From contig NC_081181.1 of NCBI RefSeq assembly GCF_029867415.1, positions 72,636,144 to 72,700,143 on the forward strand: DNA of 64,000 nucleotides. Direction: 5' to 3'. Under the pieces are notes generated by a model. That model saw nothing but the letters and a program-made list of their open reading frames with translations. It had not been told where the DNA came from and made no database searches. A program made the position numbers and the translations under genes. The DNA is from Vicia villosa (taxonomy: Eukaryota; Streptophyta; Magnoliopsida; Fabales; Fabaceae). Below, one piece after another: positions 1 through 11,963 of this stretch (position 1 is its first letter; each line of letters opens with the position of its first letter).

Positions 1-103
1 CAATTGCATTGATGTGGACACACATACAATCCTTCCAATAGCCATAGTTTTCACCGTTGAAAACTGGAGCTCTATTGTGAGCCCCTTTAGGTCCGGAAGC
101 CAT
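1..103 (-). CDS. Ty1/copia gag, N-terminal fragment (runs off window)
   Basis: Read on the minus strand, an ATG at 103-101 opens a frame beginning MASGPKGAHNRAPVFNGENY and continuing with YWK to the window edge. The FNGENYxYWK motif is typical of the start of Ty1/copia gag proteins, including Sirevirus-like ones. It lies just inside the primer-binding site (144-156) and LTR (from 159), the expected order for a minus-strand element. Only about 34 codons are visible, so nothing can be said about intactness. Gag would form the cytoplasmic particle that packages element RNA. Confidence 0.8.
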   Translation of the reverse strand, partial: MASGPKGAHNRAPVFNGENYGYWKDCMCVHINAI

Positions 104-143
104 CTTTCCAATAAGTGTTTCACGTAGCACGGAATAAACCAGA

Positions 144-156
144 GCTCTTGATGCCA
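144..156 (-). other. Primer-binding site of the copia element
   Basis: The minus strand reads TGGCATCAAGAGC two bases inside the LTR end at 159. It resembles the initiator-Met-tRNA primer site TGGTATCAGAGC used by most Ty1/copia elements, with differences. Position between LTR and gag ATG supports the call. Confidence 0.7.
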
Positions 157-1217
157 CTTGTTAGACGCTGGCCTTAGGATCTAGAGGGGGGGTGAATAGA
201 TCTTAAACAGTTTTGCGGAATTAATTGAACTTTAAGCGGAAGTGATACTGAATCGACTCGCGTCTATTCCGAACCACTATTGAAACGATTGTATATGTGT
301 TAAAACCACTAACCAGCTTGAGATAAACGATAAAAGAATACACTAAAGAATCAATACGTCGCTCTATTGAAAATCAACTAACTTCTTATATGATGAACGA
401 CGTTTGCAATGCAGTAATGGTGAAAGAAGCAAAAACACAAACACTTGGTGATAATGATCAAGTTGATGGTGATTCAATGTGTGATGGATTGTGATGTTTA
501 TATAAGTTCTTAATTCACAATCTTAACATTCGAATCGTTGATCAATTTGCTATTATAACCAAATATGAACAGAACGTAAATGAAAAGGTAAAAGCGACAA
601 GAACACGATATTTGTTTAGGCAGTTCGTCGATCGTCCTCGCTACGACTACGTCTTCCCCCAATTCCAAACTGAAATTGGGAAATCTTTCATTAATGTTGA
701 AAGTAGTATATACAAAGAAGAAAGCAAAGCGATAAACGATAAACCAATTATGTCGATCCTTTGAATCTTCTTCCCCCTTAATCTTGAGCAAGATCAAGGT
801 GATCCAAGAGTTTCACTTTGATTCCTTTCTGCAGTGTCTTGAATTGCTTGAACCCTTGTTCCTCAATCGTCACACTCAGTCGAATCCTCGATGAAAACTC
901 TTGATAAAAACCCCCAAGAAACACCTATCTTGGAGGACAAAACCCGCAGATTTTATTCACCAAAAACCCCACAAATCTTCACCCACTAGGAATCTTCAAT
1001 TCCGTTCCATGGACGTTATCGAACTCGATCACTAACCCTCAACGCAAGAATGATTATGTGTAATTGTGTTGGAGATGACGAAGAACGAAGATGAGAAGCC
1101 TTTGTGTATCTTTCAGTCTTTGGTGTTACGTTGAATAATTGAACCTTTGATAATATATATGAGTGCCTATCAATTGGAGCCAAGAATAACAGACATTTTG
1201 GCATTTTTGATCAGTTA

Positions 1218-1545
1218 GGTCGACCTCTTGTAGAGCTTAGGTCGACCTAGCAGAGGTGCATTAACTTGAAATGATTTTGCTCCCAGTTAGGTCGACCTGT
1301 TTGGGAAGTAGGTCGACCAAAATTCTCTTCAAATGAGTTTTTGGGATATTTCTTCAGTTTAGGTCGACCTAGTTGATGTGTGGGTCGACCTAGCAGAGGT
1401 ATGTGAAATTTTCTCCATTTTAGGTCGACCTAGGTTGACAGTAGGTCGACCTAGGTTGACAGTAGGTCGACCTAGCTGCTGCTTTTCTGCATTTTTCTTA
1501 TTTTGCTTATGTTGGGTCGACCTATATGCATAGTAGGTCGACCTG
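1218..1545. repeat. Array of 11 GGTCGACC palindromes in the copia LTR
   Basis: About 11 copies of GGTCGAC(C), mostly within the 12-bp palindrome TAGGTCGACCTA, occur in about 330 bp at irregular spacing (roughly 20-55 bp). They lie inside the LTR. Confidence 0.85.
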
Positions 1546-1729
1546 CTCTGTCACAAATGACCAATGCTTGCTTTTCCTTGAGTTCTTCTGCTTGTCCCTT
1601 GTTGCTTGTATGCTTATTGAGTTTGCCATGAATCAAAAACATCTTTGTAATTGTGATCTTGTATTCACATTTATACATTTGATTGTACATTAAGTGTAAG
1701 TCTAAAACTATCTTTTATTTGTAAAATAG

Positions 1730-1915
1730 GTTGTTAGAAGTCTCTTGCTTGTTACTTGAGCATTTGAAGTCTCTTTCTTTTGTTTTTGAGCATTGAAGTC
1801 TCTTACTATTGTGTTTGAGTATTTAGAAGTCTCTTGTTTGTGTACTTGAGCATTGAAGTCTCATACTTTTGTGTTTGAGCATTTGAAAGTCTCTTACTTG
1901 TGTGTTTAAGCATTT
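1730..1915. repeat. Short tandem repeat, about 40-bp unit
   Basis: Around five degenerate copies of a unit built on GAAGTCTCTTxxTTxTG plus TTGAGCATT follow each other directly inside the copia LTR. Confidence 0.75.
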
Positions 1916-2129
1916 ATAATCAAATTTGATTATAGTGAAAATCTCTCAGAAGTCAAGGGGATTAGACTACTCCAAATTTGTTGGAGGAACCATGATATAT
2001 TGCTTGTGTTCTTTCTCTTTACCTCTGAATCGTTATTCCCCTGTTATCATCAGACTCTGAATCATATTTTAACCTTGTGTTCACAATCTGATAAGAGATT
2101 TGAAAGAGTAAAAGAAGAAAAAGTTAACA

Positions 2130-2589
2130 CAATTGAATCCCGCATTCTTGTGTTTTTCTTAAAAATTGGACATCCATGATGAACCACTGTTACCAAATCC
2201 TTCTCAATTCAAAAGCATCATAAGTAAATTATTATACCTTACTCATTCACGCCCTGACATCGGTTATTTTTTTAGCAGATTAAGTCAACACCTGTCAAAA
2301 TCTACAAACACTCAACTTTAGGTGGCAGTCATAATAGTTTGCTATCTCAAAAACACTCCATCCATGAGACTATGCTTCAAGAAGGACTCCACATTAATCT
2401 AACAGGGTTCCAACACTAGAAGATCTGTAACATGATTAAACTTATTTCTTGAAAGCAAACCCATCAGTTGAAAAAGCAAAAAACAATTGGTTGTCTCAAG
2501 GTCCTCTTCACAATGGAAGTACAGGGCTTTTAACAAATATTTTTGTGAGGCCCAGTGGCTCTTGTACCTGTTGTAAGACTTCAATATTC
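2130..2589. other. Non-coding stretch right of the copia LTR
   Basis: No convincing gene or repeat boundary is visible. Short frames here lack family motifs. It may be old transposon debris joined to the copia remnant at 2590. Confidence 0.4.
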
Positions 2590-2950
2590 CTTATCCACCA
2601 CATGAGCGTTATCTATATTGCTACACGAGCGCACAAAATATATCAAGATGGGCAGGACAAAATCATTCGGCTCGTGCCAATCGACTCAGAAAACCAAATT
2701 GTAGATGTTTACTAAAACTCTCCATCTTGGTTCATTCACTTCCAGTACAAGGGGATTTTACAGTATAAATTATTTTATTTTAACTAGTTACAATTAGACT
2801 AAAACTCAGTTAGTTGGGTTTAGTTTATTAGTTAGAGCTTTTTTCCTCCAAATTGACTGTATACCATAGGCCTATAAATACTACTAAACTCACATTGTAA
2901 TACAATTGAATGTCTTTTTTTATCGTCAACAAAAACCAAAAGAAAATGAT
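2590..2950 (+). pseudogene. Decayed Ty1/copia pol C-terminus and LTR start
   Basis: One plus-strand frame around 2616-2720 reads HERTKxI, then after damage a MFTKTLHLGS-like stretch. This matches the conserved copia RNase H order HERTKHIE ... DxFTKxL. The match is interrupted by a stop and lost residues. The AT-rich tract from about 2760 with CTATAAATACTACTAAACTC near 2873 and TTGTAATAC resembles the short LTR that usually follows copia pol. Too worn to delimit exactly. Confidence 0.45.
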
Positions 2951-3935
2951 TTATTCCGAATCTAAAGTCACTTTGCATTTATCTTTTGCATTTATCTTAT
3001 TTTTCTGCTTATTTTAGCTTAGCTTCCATGGACATTTAATCCGAATCTAAAGTCACTTTGCATCCTATATGATCCGAAAAACTAAGTTTATAGGTACACT
3101 ACAACTCTCCATATAGCCAAACAAGATATACTACAAATTAAGAAATTTAAACATCTCATAAAAAAAAATTATATACATATTGTAAGGAAAGCCTAAAACG
3201 ACATACCCGGACTGTGGCCGTCCAGGGGCAGGGTACTCCAAACCACCCGCAAAGCAGAGGCTTTCTCCCGTGAAATCCCCGCCTGCAAGGGTCCTTAAAC
3301 GGAGAAGCCCCCATGAGAATCCCCACATAAATATACAAATTTACATCCCTAGCTACAATTGATGATACAAGTTTATAATATCACACCATACCCACTGATA
3401 TAAATTTTTATGTACAATGTTCCATGTCTCTTAAAAAGGAAAAGGTGAAGAAGATTCGTGCTGCACTTTCTGCAGTAGTATCGACAATACCATAATAACA
3501 AACTACTAGACATATAATAGGCATGTTGATAAAAACATAACGAAGAGTGCTAGCAACACATTTTCTGAAGAATGAATTACTTCTCGTAAGATTTTCACTA
3601 CATTTCTCTCCAGTTTTAATCCATACCATTAAACTTCCCTATTCCCCTTTTCGTATACTTCAAAGTATCCCTCTCCTTTTTTATGGATGGTGGTGTGGAT
3701 TTCACTAGATGGAAATGTGACATGAGAGAGAATCCATTCCTCACTCTGACATTCTCTTTCTGATACTCTCTTTATTATTATTATTCGGAATTCATGTTTG
3801 GCTCACCACTTCAAAAGCCATGTGGATTCCAATATGAATTTCTGCCAACAATAAAGAGAGTGCCACAAGGAGAGTGCCAGATAGAAAATATGTTGCAAAC
3901 ACTTCTAATATAAGAATAATTTCAAAATGATGAAT
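2951..3935. other. Intergenic region 3' of the host gene, with a GC-rich island
   Basis: Mostly AT-rich, without a supported gene. A compact GC-rich segment (about 3188-3330) stands out from its surroundings; I do not recognise it. A plus-strand TTTATT near 3771 reads AATAAA on the minus strand, a plausible polyadenylation signal about 160 nt beyond the stop of the gene at 3936. Confidence 0.4.
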
Positions 3936-6900
3936 CTAACATTCTGAAGGCCTATCATAAGTTGGAGGAAGGGAAGGACAGTGCTCGTTCATATTGGCAT
4001 AAGGTTCCAAGGTGTTATAGCCTGGAAATTCCATCCTATATTCACCAAGAATCTGGCAGAATGGAAGCCTGTCATTCTCATTTTGGCACCATCTTGGTAA
4101 ACGTGTCTGATTATCTTCAAAAATCTTAAGCATGTATGCATCACGAATCTGCCAATGACAACATGGTAACATAAGATTAAGAAAAAGCAATTATAACACA
4201 AAGTTACAGATTCATGCAATGACCAAGGCAACGTGACTTACTGTGAATTCAGTTACTTGAATGGAGCCAGAAATGGGACCGAAAATTCCAGCCTCTTTAT
4301 ACATTGAAAGAATAAATGCCACACATGTTGTTGACTTGCCATCACTATATTCCCATTCATCTTGTTCTGGAATGGCAAGCAATTCATCGAAAGTTATCCC
4401 ACGCTTCTCAGTCTCGAGTAGAATGTCATGCAAATCTAAATCCTGAAAGCACAAACTAATTAATATTAGAGACATATTGAATAGAGTTTGTGATGAACTA
4501 TTTAAAAAAATAGATGATCAGTAAGAGCATTACAGAAACATCAAACAAATTTATATAAAGACTAAAATATGTGTTTGGTCCTTTATCTTTTACCCAATGT
4601 TAATTCTTCTAGTTATTTAACTTTCAAAAGATTTATTTCAATCATTTATGTTTTGTACCAACTAGAAGTGACTCTTTGCCAAATACAAAGGTCGTACCCA
4701 TATCAGCATCTTTTAGAGAGATGGTAGAAAAGACTAATAAATATGTGCAACTGTTGGAGAATAAGGGGATGTCATGACCTCGTGGATTTTATTTTATTCT
4801 ATTCAGATCTTCCTTATTTTCTTCATTCTTTGATTCAAGGAAGAGACTGTATCGTAATCTCTCTATTTAAACATACATGTAACGTACAAAACATAAAGAA
4901 CTAAATGAATCTTTTAAAACATAATGGACCATAATGAACAATGGGTAAAAGATAAACTACCCAAAGCATATTTTAGATTTTCTATAAAAATAAGAATATT
5001 TCAAATATACTAATTGAATATACAAGCAAAAAAGAATTAAGCCTAAAAAAGTTGAAAAAATAGAACAATCACAAAACAACTACCATATTGAACAAAGTCA
5101 AGGCATGAAGTCCTAAGAGAGCAATTTTTCATGCAATGTAGAAAGGAAATCCTGAAATAAAACTATAAGGTGTAAATGTCATCTTAAAATCTTTTGTAAT
5201 TTGTCTTGGCACCAACATTAGAAACACATCGAGATCATTGGTAACCTAAATCTCAAAGTTACTGTAATCTCCACTTGTTTTGACCGAGATTTGGTCAACA
5301 TGAAAAAAAATAATCAAGGAGAATATGTACATGTAATTGTGAATTTGAATATATGGTAAAACAGCATCGAGATATACCTCGGTCCCTAGCCGCTTATTCA
5401 GTGCTTCATTCCACATGTTTGCAGCATAAGCTGGCTGCATCCTTGTCCACATAGACATGACAGAAGTTACCTGCATATAACATGTAAATCTTTTGTAAAA
5501 AACATGTAAATAAAAAATAGACTACAATTGCTCTCAAGGAACAACAGCGAATAACATTGATTAAATTTTTATTTTTATTTTTGCATTTGAGACCCACAGG
5601 TAAGGAAGTGGGTAGATTAGTTGCTCTATTTTTTTTAGTACATATTTATGTTACTCTTTGCAGAAAATAAGAAAAGATTAAATACCAAGTGAGCATCAAG
5701 AGGTGGAGGATAGTTGTCAGCTACTGTATCAATCCAACTGAATATCATATTGTGATAACCATATGGCTTGCCAGACATGCTCCGCGCATACTCCCATGCT
5801 GCAGTGGAGTTGAATTTTGCACGCATCTCTGGATGCAGGGGAAGCAACGCTATCTGTGGGTTGGAATCATCTTTAAGAGCAGACTCCCACCATTCGTGCC
5901 ATGGAATTACCACTATTATTTCTTCACCCTGCACAAAGACAGACCTTCAAGATAACATAATCCTGTATGGACTAATGCTAGATCGGTCACTAAACTCACT
6001 ACCCTCAGTAACTATGATTTGTTAATCAACCAATCAATTACAAAATTCAGTATTTACAAAATGAATATGTTGAGATGGTGTTATAATCCATTATTAAATT
6101 TATAAATTATGTTGTATATTAGACCGCAAAATCTTCCACATTTATACCTTTTCATTCTCATGCCCAGATTCACCAACCCACAAATTACCCATTTCATCCT
6201 TTAAGCAAACTGCTGTATGACCAGCAAATGCACCAGTTACCCACTTTTCAAGTGTCTCAAAACCTCCCCACCTACCGCGGATTTTTGACACAGCCAAAAA
6301 ATCTCCAGAATGAACATCTGCAGGATCAATAGTTGCACGCCAGGGCTGAATACGTTTCTCAAATGTAGCTCCCATGTGCTTCTTTAGAAACTCCAAATTG
6401 GATTTCTGACCCCAAGCAGTGTTAGAGAATAGAGGCAACACATCGACTAGAGAAAGCAGTGTACCAAGCATTCCTGCTGGCATTAGAAACACAGAAATTC
6501 CGTGCTGCTTTACCTATACAATTCAGTGAGAATTTTCTTTCTAAAATTAGAATCCACCCACAAAAAGATTCAAACATAACATAAAACTACACAAAAGAAA
6601 ATACATATTCCAACTCTGCGGGCTCTTCCCACGAATCAAGCTTCAGGGTATGCTCTCGCGCAGAAAAGTAGTAGTCCCATGTAACCCTGTACGGTGTTGC
6701 AAAAACATACAGATCCATGCAGGTCCAGCTGTGTGCTTCCTCTGTCTGTAATAGACCAAAAACTATACTTTTAGCATAGCACAAAACAAAACTCACAATC
6801 CAAATGCTTATATTTTTCATTAATCCAATCAACAACTGCATATAATTCCAAGCACTATCAAATATAACTTAAATTCAGATAAACAGATATGTATTAGCCC

Positions 6901-8278
6901 CCAAGGAACTATAAGATATTCCCCAGAATTTTCAAATTGTTAAGAATCTCATATCAGACAATATATGACATGAAAATGTGCTTACAAGGGGGGGAAATCC
7001 TCACCCTACAAGCCACATTTTCAACATGGTATCAGAGCCAAGTTTTAAGATTTGGTGGGCCATATGCTACCAAGTTTCCGCCATAGGGTCATCCACCATT
7101 TATTTCCACTCTCCAGATGTCCAATCCTGGACATGAGGGGGGTGTTAAGAGTCACATGGACAACATGTGGCTTGAACACGTGCTTAAAAGTGGGGGCAAT
7201 CGTCACCCTACAAGCTGGTTTTGTAGGGTCGAGTTAGGCTCAACCACATTTCTTAACAAAGATAAACAAATATAAGACAATTCTATAGATAATTATCATA
7301 TTAGATTACTATTAGATGATTATCAGATCAAAATATAATCTGGCATGATTATGATTAAACTTTGGCAATAGGTTAAAAACTTAATAGAATAACAAATCAA
7401 ATGTAGGTAAAAGGCAATCACGATGTAGCTATATTTCAATAAAGTCCACTTAGACTCAATCAAGCAGAGAATTTATACTTATACATAAATGCAAGTGTAA
7501 GCAGTTACACTATTCATTAATAACACAGCAACTGCACTTCAACTCATATATTCTCAACTACATTATTCCATGTGGATCATACCATTGGTGAATCAATCAT
7601 GAAATTAGAAGTGCTGAAACAACTGTTTTCCAGTTTATGTAAACATTTAGCTTAAAAGCATGACACCAACACAAACATCTAAGTTCAATCACTTTTATTT
7701 TCTAACATCATCTTCTGTGTCAACTTCCCAGTGTCTACGTATCAGTGTCTCCGTCTATATCAATAGTAATAAACATTAATAGAAAGTTTGAATGTGAAAT
7801 TTTGATGATAACTATATTTTGGTATAAATTTTGTAAAGGAATTTGTTTAAATTGTAATCAATTCATTTTCAGAAACATTTGATACCCTTCTTAATTTAGA
7901 AAAGTAAATTAATTTATCATATCTTTCCAAAATCTTCTGTTCAACTATACCCTAAAAAGTTCAAAACAATACCTTGAGATAGAGAATGGCACCACCCAAG
8001 CCAGAACCATTATTGTGATCATTAGTGAACTCAAGTTTGGCTTGATTATCAAAAAAGCAAGCCCCTTTCCATTCAATAGAACCATTATAAGGAGTCACCG
8101 ATCCAACAAACGAAGGAAGCAAATCAACGGCACTGTGGAAATTATTGAGCACAGGCCATGAAATCCCAGGGGGAAGAACTGGTAGCACATCGTTGACTCT
8201 GAAAGGAACTTTGAAAGAATCAGCGAAAGTTGAAAATAGGGTTAGGATTAAGAGCGCGAGAAAGGGAAGTTGAGACAT
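3936..8278 (-). CDS. Host gene, seven exons; secreted, possible permuted papain-fold hydrolase
   Basis: Exons on the minus strand: 8278-7973, 6745-6605, 6513-6148, 5928-5686, 5470-5378, 4442-4242, 4148-3936. Every boundary has GT...AG and every intron is phase 0, giving 520 residues without a stop. The start was chosen because it opens a typical signal peptide (hydrophobic residues about 4-20, then ADSF). Residues 219-220 (GD in HSGDFLAVSK) and 247-249 (GHT), then YGYHN in exon 4, then Cys423 in STTCVAFI, give the order GD, His, Cys seen in circularly permuted NlpC/P60-like hydrolases (YiiX type). I infer a thiol hydrolase or relative from that order; substrate is unknown. The protein looks like a conserved plant protein of unknown function. 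Introns 1 and 5 carry small transposons. This is the only intact host gene in the window. Confidence 0.75.
4562..4976. mobile_element. MITE with about 40-bp terminal inverted repeats, in intron 5
   Basis: The left end CTAAAATATGTGTTTGG... and the reverse complement of the right end CTAAAATATGCTTTGGG... match over roughly 40 bases with few differences, including a shared TTTATCTTTTACCCA block. It has no coding capacity. No clear target duplication is left. This CTAAAATATG end type is common in legume non-autonomous DNA transposons. It lies between exons 5 and 6 of the host gene and does not touch the splice sites. Confidence 0.75.
6938..7258 (+). mobile_element. TRIM-like mini LTR retrotransposon in intron 1
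   Basis: Two short LTRs share TGTTAAGA starts, a central CACCCTACAAGC and TTxxxAACA ends: 6938-7026 (89 bp) and 7143-7258 (116 bp). Immediately inside the left LTR is TGGTATCAGAGCC (7027-7039), the initiator-Met-tRNA primer site. Before the right LTR is a polypurine tract ATGAGGGGGG. At 321 bp with no coding sequence it fits a TRIM, which must be moved by enzymes of another element. Flanking 5-mers (CAAAT / AAGAT) do not match well, so it is probably old. It lies antisense to the host gene. Confidence 0.8.
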
Positions 8279-9137
8279 GGAAAATGGTTGAATTTAGGGT
8301 TCAGTGGGTTTGGGCCATTTGGGGAAATAGGGATTTGAGGAGAGATGTGGATAATGGTGTGGATGGTTGCGGGGTTGATGGAGAGGGAGCGATGAAACGT
8401 GACGTGTAGGGAGGGGATGATTGAAAATTGAATACGGTGTGACACATCGACTACAACGTGTTTATTGAAATGTCTAGTTGGTGTCACATTGTTTAGATCG
8501 TTACCGTTTTCATTTTCGTTTGATATAAGTTTTGGAAAAGTATAATTTTTTAATTCCAATCATTAATTTGGTTAAATACTCCTATATATTTGGAAACTGA
8601 AAAGTTTTATTACTTCACTATTTTTTTAATAAATGGATTAGTTCATTTGTTTTTTAATCTTAGTGGCCCTGTGACCACTGACCAATTAATCTAGGCGGAT
8701 TAGTTCACTATTGTTAATGCAGGAAACTCTAGTTGGTTGATTAGGAAATTAATAAAAGGATCAATCTATTCTACATATAAATTTTGTTTAAATTGCTCCA
8801 CTTAATAATTTTATATAAAATTTAAGTTTTAGATTTTTAAATTAATGTTTTTTCTTACTTCTCTCTCATCCCTTTGTTTCAAACTAAATATGTATTTTTT
8901 AGTATATATTTTCCTTTGTCATCTCTTCTCCTATTTTCTATTAAAAAAACTTTTTTTTTTCAAAGTGTTTTTACATATGATATCTCAGCATAACCATTAA
9001 ATTTAACTCACACAAAAAATTTTAAAATCCCTTTAATAGAACCAAATATATACTATAAGGATGAGTACTTAATATTAAAAAATTTGAACTTAAAATTAAT
9101 GTGGAAAAAAGGCACACTAGATAATCATCTCTTATAG
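8279..9137. other. Upstream region of the host gene
   Basis: Contains the 5' leader and promoter of the minus-strand host gene, but I see no confident TATA box or transcript start. The first 280 bases are less AT-rich than the rest, as expected for a leader and proximal promoter. The remainder is AT-rich with no gene. Confidence 0.4.
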
Positions 9138-9837
9138 GTAGAGCTGTCAAAATGGACTACTCGGTCCTAAACGGGCCGGTCCTAGCGGGTCCTGGACTTT
9201 CTAGGATCGGGTAAAAAAGGCCCGGTTTAGTATGGGTTCGAGAATTACTATCCGAGTCCGGTCTTAAATGGGTTTCGGGTTACCCGACCCTAAATGGGCT
9301 TTTTTAATTTAAAAAACTAAAAAGAAAAACTCCATAATATTTATTATAACTAAAATTAAAAATTATAAACATTTTAAGTACTAAATTATCTCTTATAAAT
9401 ACTATAATGTGTTTTTAAATATAAAATATGTCTAAATTGTATAAAATAATACTTGAATATTTAAAATAACGGAAAAACTAATATAATACAATCTAAGAAT
9501 GTTGATTATATTAATGTATTATATTTAAAAGTGAAATATCGAATAGAATAGAGATAAAATTTAATGAGAAGAGAAAAATCAATATGATATTTTGGAGTAA
9601 ACAATATAAATATAAATATAAATATAAATATAAATATATATTTTTTAAATTTTATGATTATGCGGGTCTAATGGCTACCCACGGCCCATATGGGCTAGCT
9701 CTAATGGATAGCGGGCTTTTTAGGGCTGGGCTAAAAAGGTCCTGAAAATATGGGCTTTAATTTTAAGGCCCAAGCTCTATAATTTTTCGGGTCTGACGGA
9801 TCGGCCCATATAGGCTAGCCCATTTTGACAGCTCTAC
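9138..9837. mobile_element. hAT-like non-autonomous transposon (about 700 bp)
   Basis: Perfect 18-bp terminal inverted repeats: GTAGAGCTGTCAAAATGG at 9138-9155 and its reverse complement at 9820-9837. TAG(A/G)G(A/C)TG-type ends are typical of plant hAT MITEs. Taking TAGAGC as the true end, the flanking 8-mers CTTATAGG / CATATAAC agree at 5 of 8 positions, so the target duplication is decayed or absent. Inner parts are rich in inverted GGGCC/GGCCC words; the middle is an AT-rich filler. No transposase frame. Confidence 0.75.
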
Positions 9838-10658
9838 ATATAACTATTTATATGTGAATTATGGTTGTTTTTAAAATAAACAAAAAAATTAAAAAAGAGA
9901 AAAGTTTAGATGTAAAATCATTTTTATAGTATTTATTTATTTGCTTTCATTTATTTAATATATGTCAATAATTGTATGGTTGAATTTTGGTTTAAATTTT
10001 TGTAAATAAATTCAATTATCTTGTTTTTTTCTTTGCATTGCGATTTCGGAGTTAATTTCAATTTAGCTCTTGAATACGCATGAATGCATATATTTTGTTG
10101 TCCGGCCTCATATAGGGTTGATGTCTACATGAATCGTCTTACGATTATTTAACATAGCTCTAAATTCGAGCCCCGATCTCAGTTGTTTTTCGGTCTCGTG
10201 GCTTTTTTCGGCTTTCTTACGTTGAATCAGTTGTTGTTAATTCACTTGTTATTTGATTTACTTCATTTCAATCTTCATTTCATCAATTCGTACCCCCATT
10301 TCCCACAAGTTGTAATAATGTGTATCGCCTTCATCTTGATTGTGTTTATTGCTTCCTTTAATTAGTCATTTCAACCATTCACTTACACACCTAAACCTTT
10401 TTCAAACTAATTCTTGATCTCATATCAAGTCATTTTCTACCATAAGTTGATCGCTTCTTAGGCATCACCATCAACCACACTGGCACGCATATACAACTTG
10501 ATCCTGGGCTTTCTTACAGTGAGATCTATTCGATTAATTGCATCCAATTAGTCGTCTAGAACACTAGCCCACTTTGCTAGTATACATGTAGTTTAATTAT
10601 TTTACTTGCTTTTCTTTAGCTTTATTTTCTTGCTTATTTGCATGAATAAATTGCGAAC
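9838..10658 (+). mobile_element. Left piece of gypsy-type LTR F, split by E
   Basis: The stretch from about 10040 to 10653 is continuous with 55081-55755 once E and its CGAAC duplication are removed. It has the look of the downstream half of an Athila/Tat-type LTR, and the right piece ends in a recognisable LTR terminus. The left boundary could not be found; 9838-10040 is plain AT-rich DNA. Short frames (such as at 10183) are not convincing genes. Confidence 0.4.
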
Positions 10659-11567
10659 TGTAAATCCATTCTAACCCCGCAGAATAATAACATAGATTCA
10701 GAGTAAAACATGTGAAAAGGATGCTACAACTCTCCAAATAACATTTTAAAACCATGTGTCATGCTTATCACGAGGAAACTCAATAAATACTATTCATCGA
10801 AACATGTTAACACAGCGGAAATAGTTCATAAGTTGAATAATATCAAAACACCAGTTATCAACTCAAAGAGGTCACTACCTCATAACTCAACAAAATTATT
10901 CAACAAATAAAGTTAAGAGTTATCCAACAACTCTAAAACAAACGAGCGTTCCCCCTGTGTTACAAGACTAGAGCATGACACCCGACACAACCGACACTAA
11001 ACGGATTAACTCTACGAACTATCCTCACCATAGCACAAAAGCCGCTACTCCACAATTAACAAATGTTATGAGTTCATAAATAATAAAACGTCATAAGTAC
11101 ATTATTCACTCTATCATACATATTCCAGATTTTAAAATTTATTTACACAACAATTCATAGAATACAACCAACATAATTCACCATACCACATTATAACATT
11201 GAACATCTTCCATTCATGTTATAATAATGTATATATAATAATGCAATGAGACTACATGCATGTGGTACCATTTCATAGGAAGAATCCATCTCACCGATCT
11301 AAACACCACCGGGATACAGCCACCGCCAACTCACTAATTCCACACAATAGAAATTAGCTACCGTTGATCCAAACACCACCGGGATACAGCCACAATATGA
11401 ATATGAATGCATGCATCACAACTAGCATACATTTCACCAACACCAATATAAGATGAACACTATCATCAAAAATTAACTCACCAGAAACAACTCCAAGTAT
11501 ATTGTATTCATGCTTCAATATAGATCAAACAATTACATTATACATATTCATACCGAAATACAACATC

Positions 11568-11963
11568 TAGGGATGACAACGGGTTGGGTCGAGTACGGGT
11601 TTCACACTACCCAAACCCGCACCCAAAATCGACACCGAACCCAAACCCAAATACTGTTCGGGTGGCAAAATAACACCTACGCCTACACCCGTTGAGTTTC
11701 GGGTTTTTCACCCAAACTTGAACCCGTAACAAAATACACAAAATACATTTTTACTACAACTTTCCACAATATATTATATATATATATATAAGCAGGTGTG
11801 ATTTCGGGTTTCGGGTGCGGGTTTCACACTACCTAAACCCTCACCCGAAATATCGGGTGGCACCCGAACCCGAACCCAAACCCAGTCAATTCGAGTTTTC
11901 ACCCATTGACTCGGGTTCGGGTGCGGGTGGTCCCCGCGGGTTTGGGATTGGTTGCCATCTCTA
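11568..11963. mobile_element. hAT MITE with 8-bp target duplication, inside E
   Basis: Ends are TAGGGATGACAACGGG on the left and, reverse-complemented, TAGAGATGGCAACCAA on the right. The flanking 8-mers are identical: ACAACATC at 11560-11567 and 11964-11971. Size 396 bp, inner part rich in CGGGT/ACCCG words, no coding capacity. The perfect 8-bp duplication points to hAT-family transposase acting in trans. Confidence 0.9.

Larger units (their letters stand above)
159..2129 (-). mobile_element. 5' LTR of a minus-strand Ty1/copia element (about 1.97 kb)
   Basis: Plus-strand TGTTAGAC at 159 abuts the primer site, so this is the 3' end of a minus-strand 5' LTR. The other end is placed at ...GTTAACA (2129), giving TG...CA termini. 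That end is less certain because the other LTR and the target duplication are outside the window. The LTR contains a palindrome array (1218-1545) and a short tandem repeat (1730-1915). The phrase around 185-200 (a run of G then GTGAATAGATC) is common near copia LTR ends in legumes. No reading frame inside it is convincing. Confidence 0.65.

Noticed and set aside
1218..1545. Possible CRISPR-like array (repeated palindromes)
   Set aside because: Spacing is irregular, the host is a plant and the motif lies in an LTR.
8248..8559. 103-codon frame at the start of the host gene
   Set aside because: Overlaps exon 1 in another frame and consists mostly of leader sequence; the signal-peptide frame is far better supported.
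9138..9837. Intact 8-bp hAT target duplication
   Set aside because: Flanking 8-mers agree only at 5 of 8 positions, so I do not claim a duplication here, unlike at 11568-11963.
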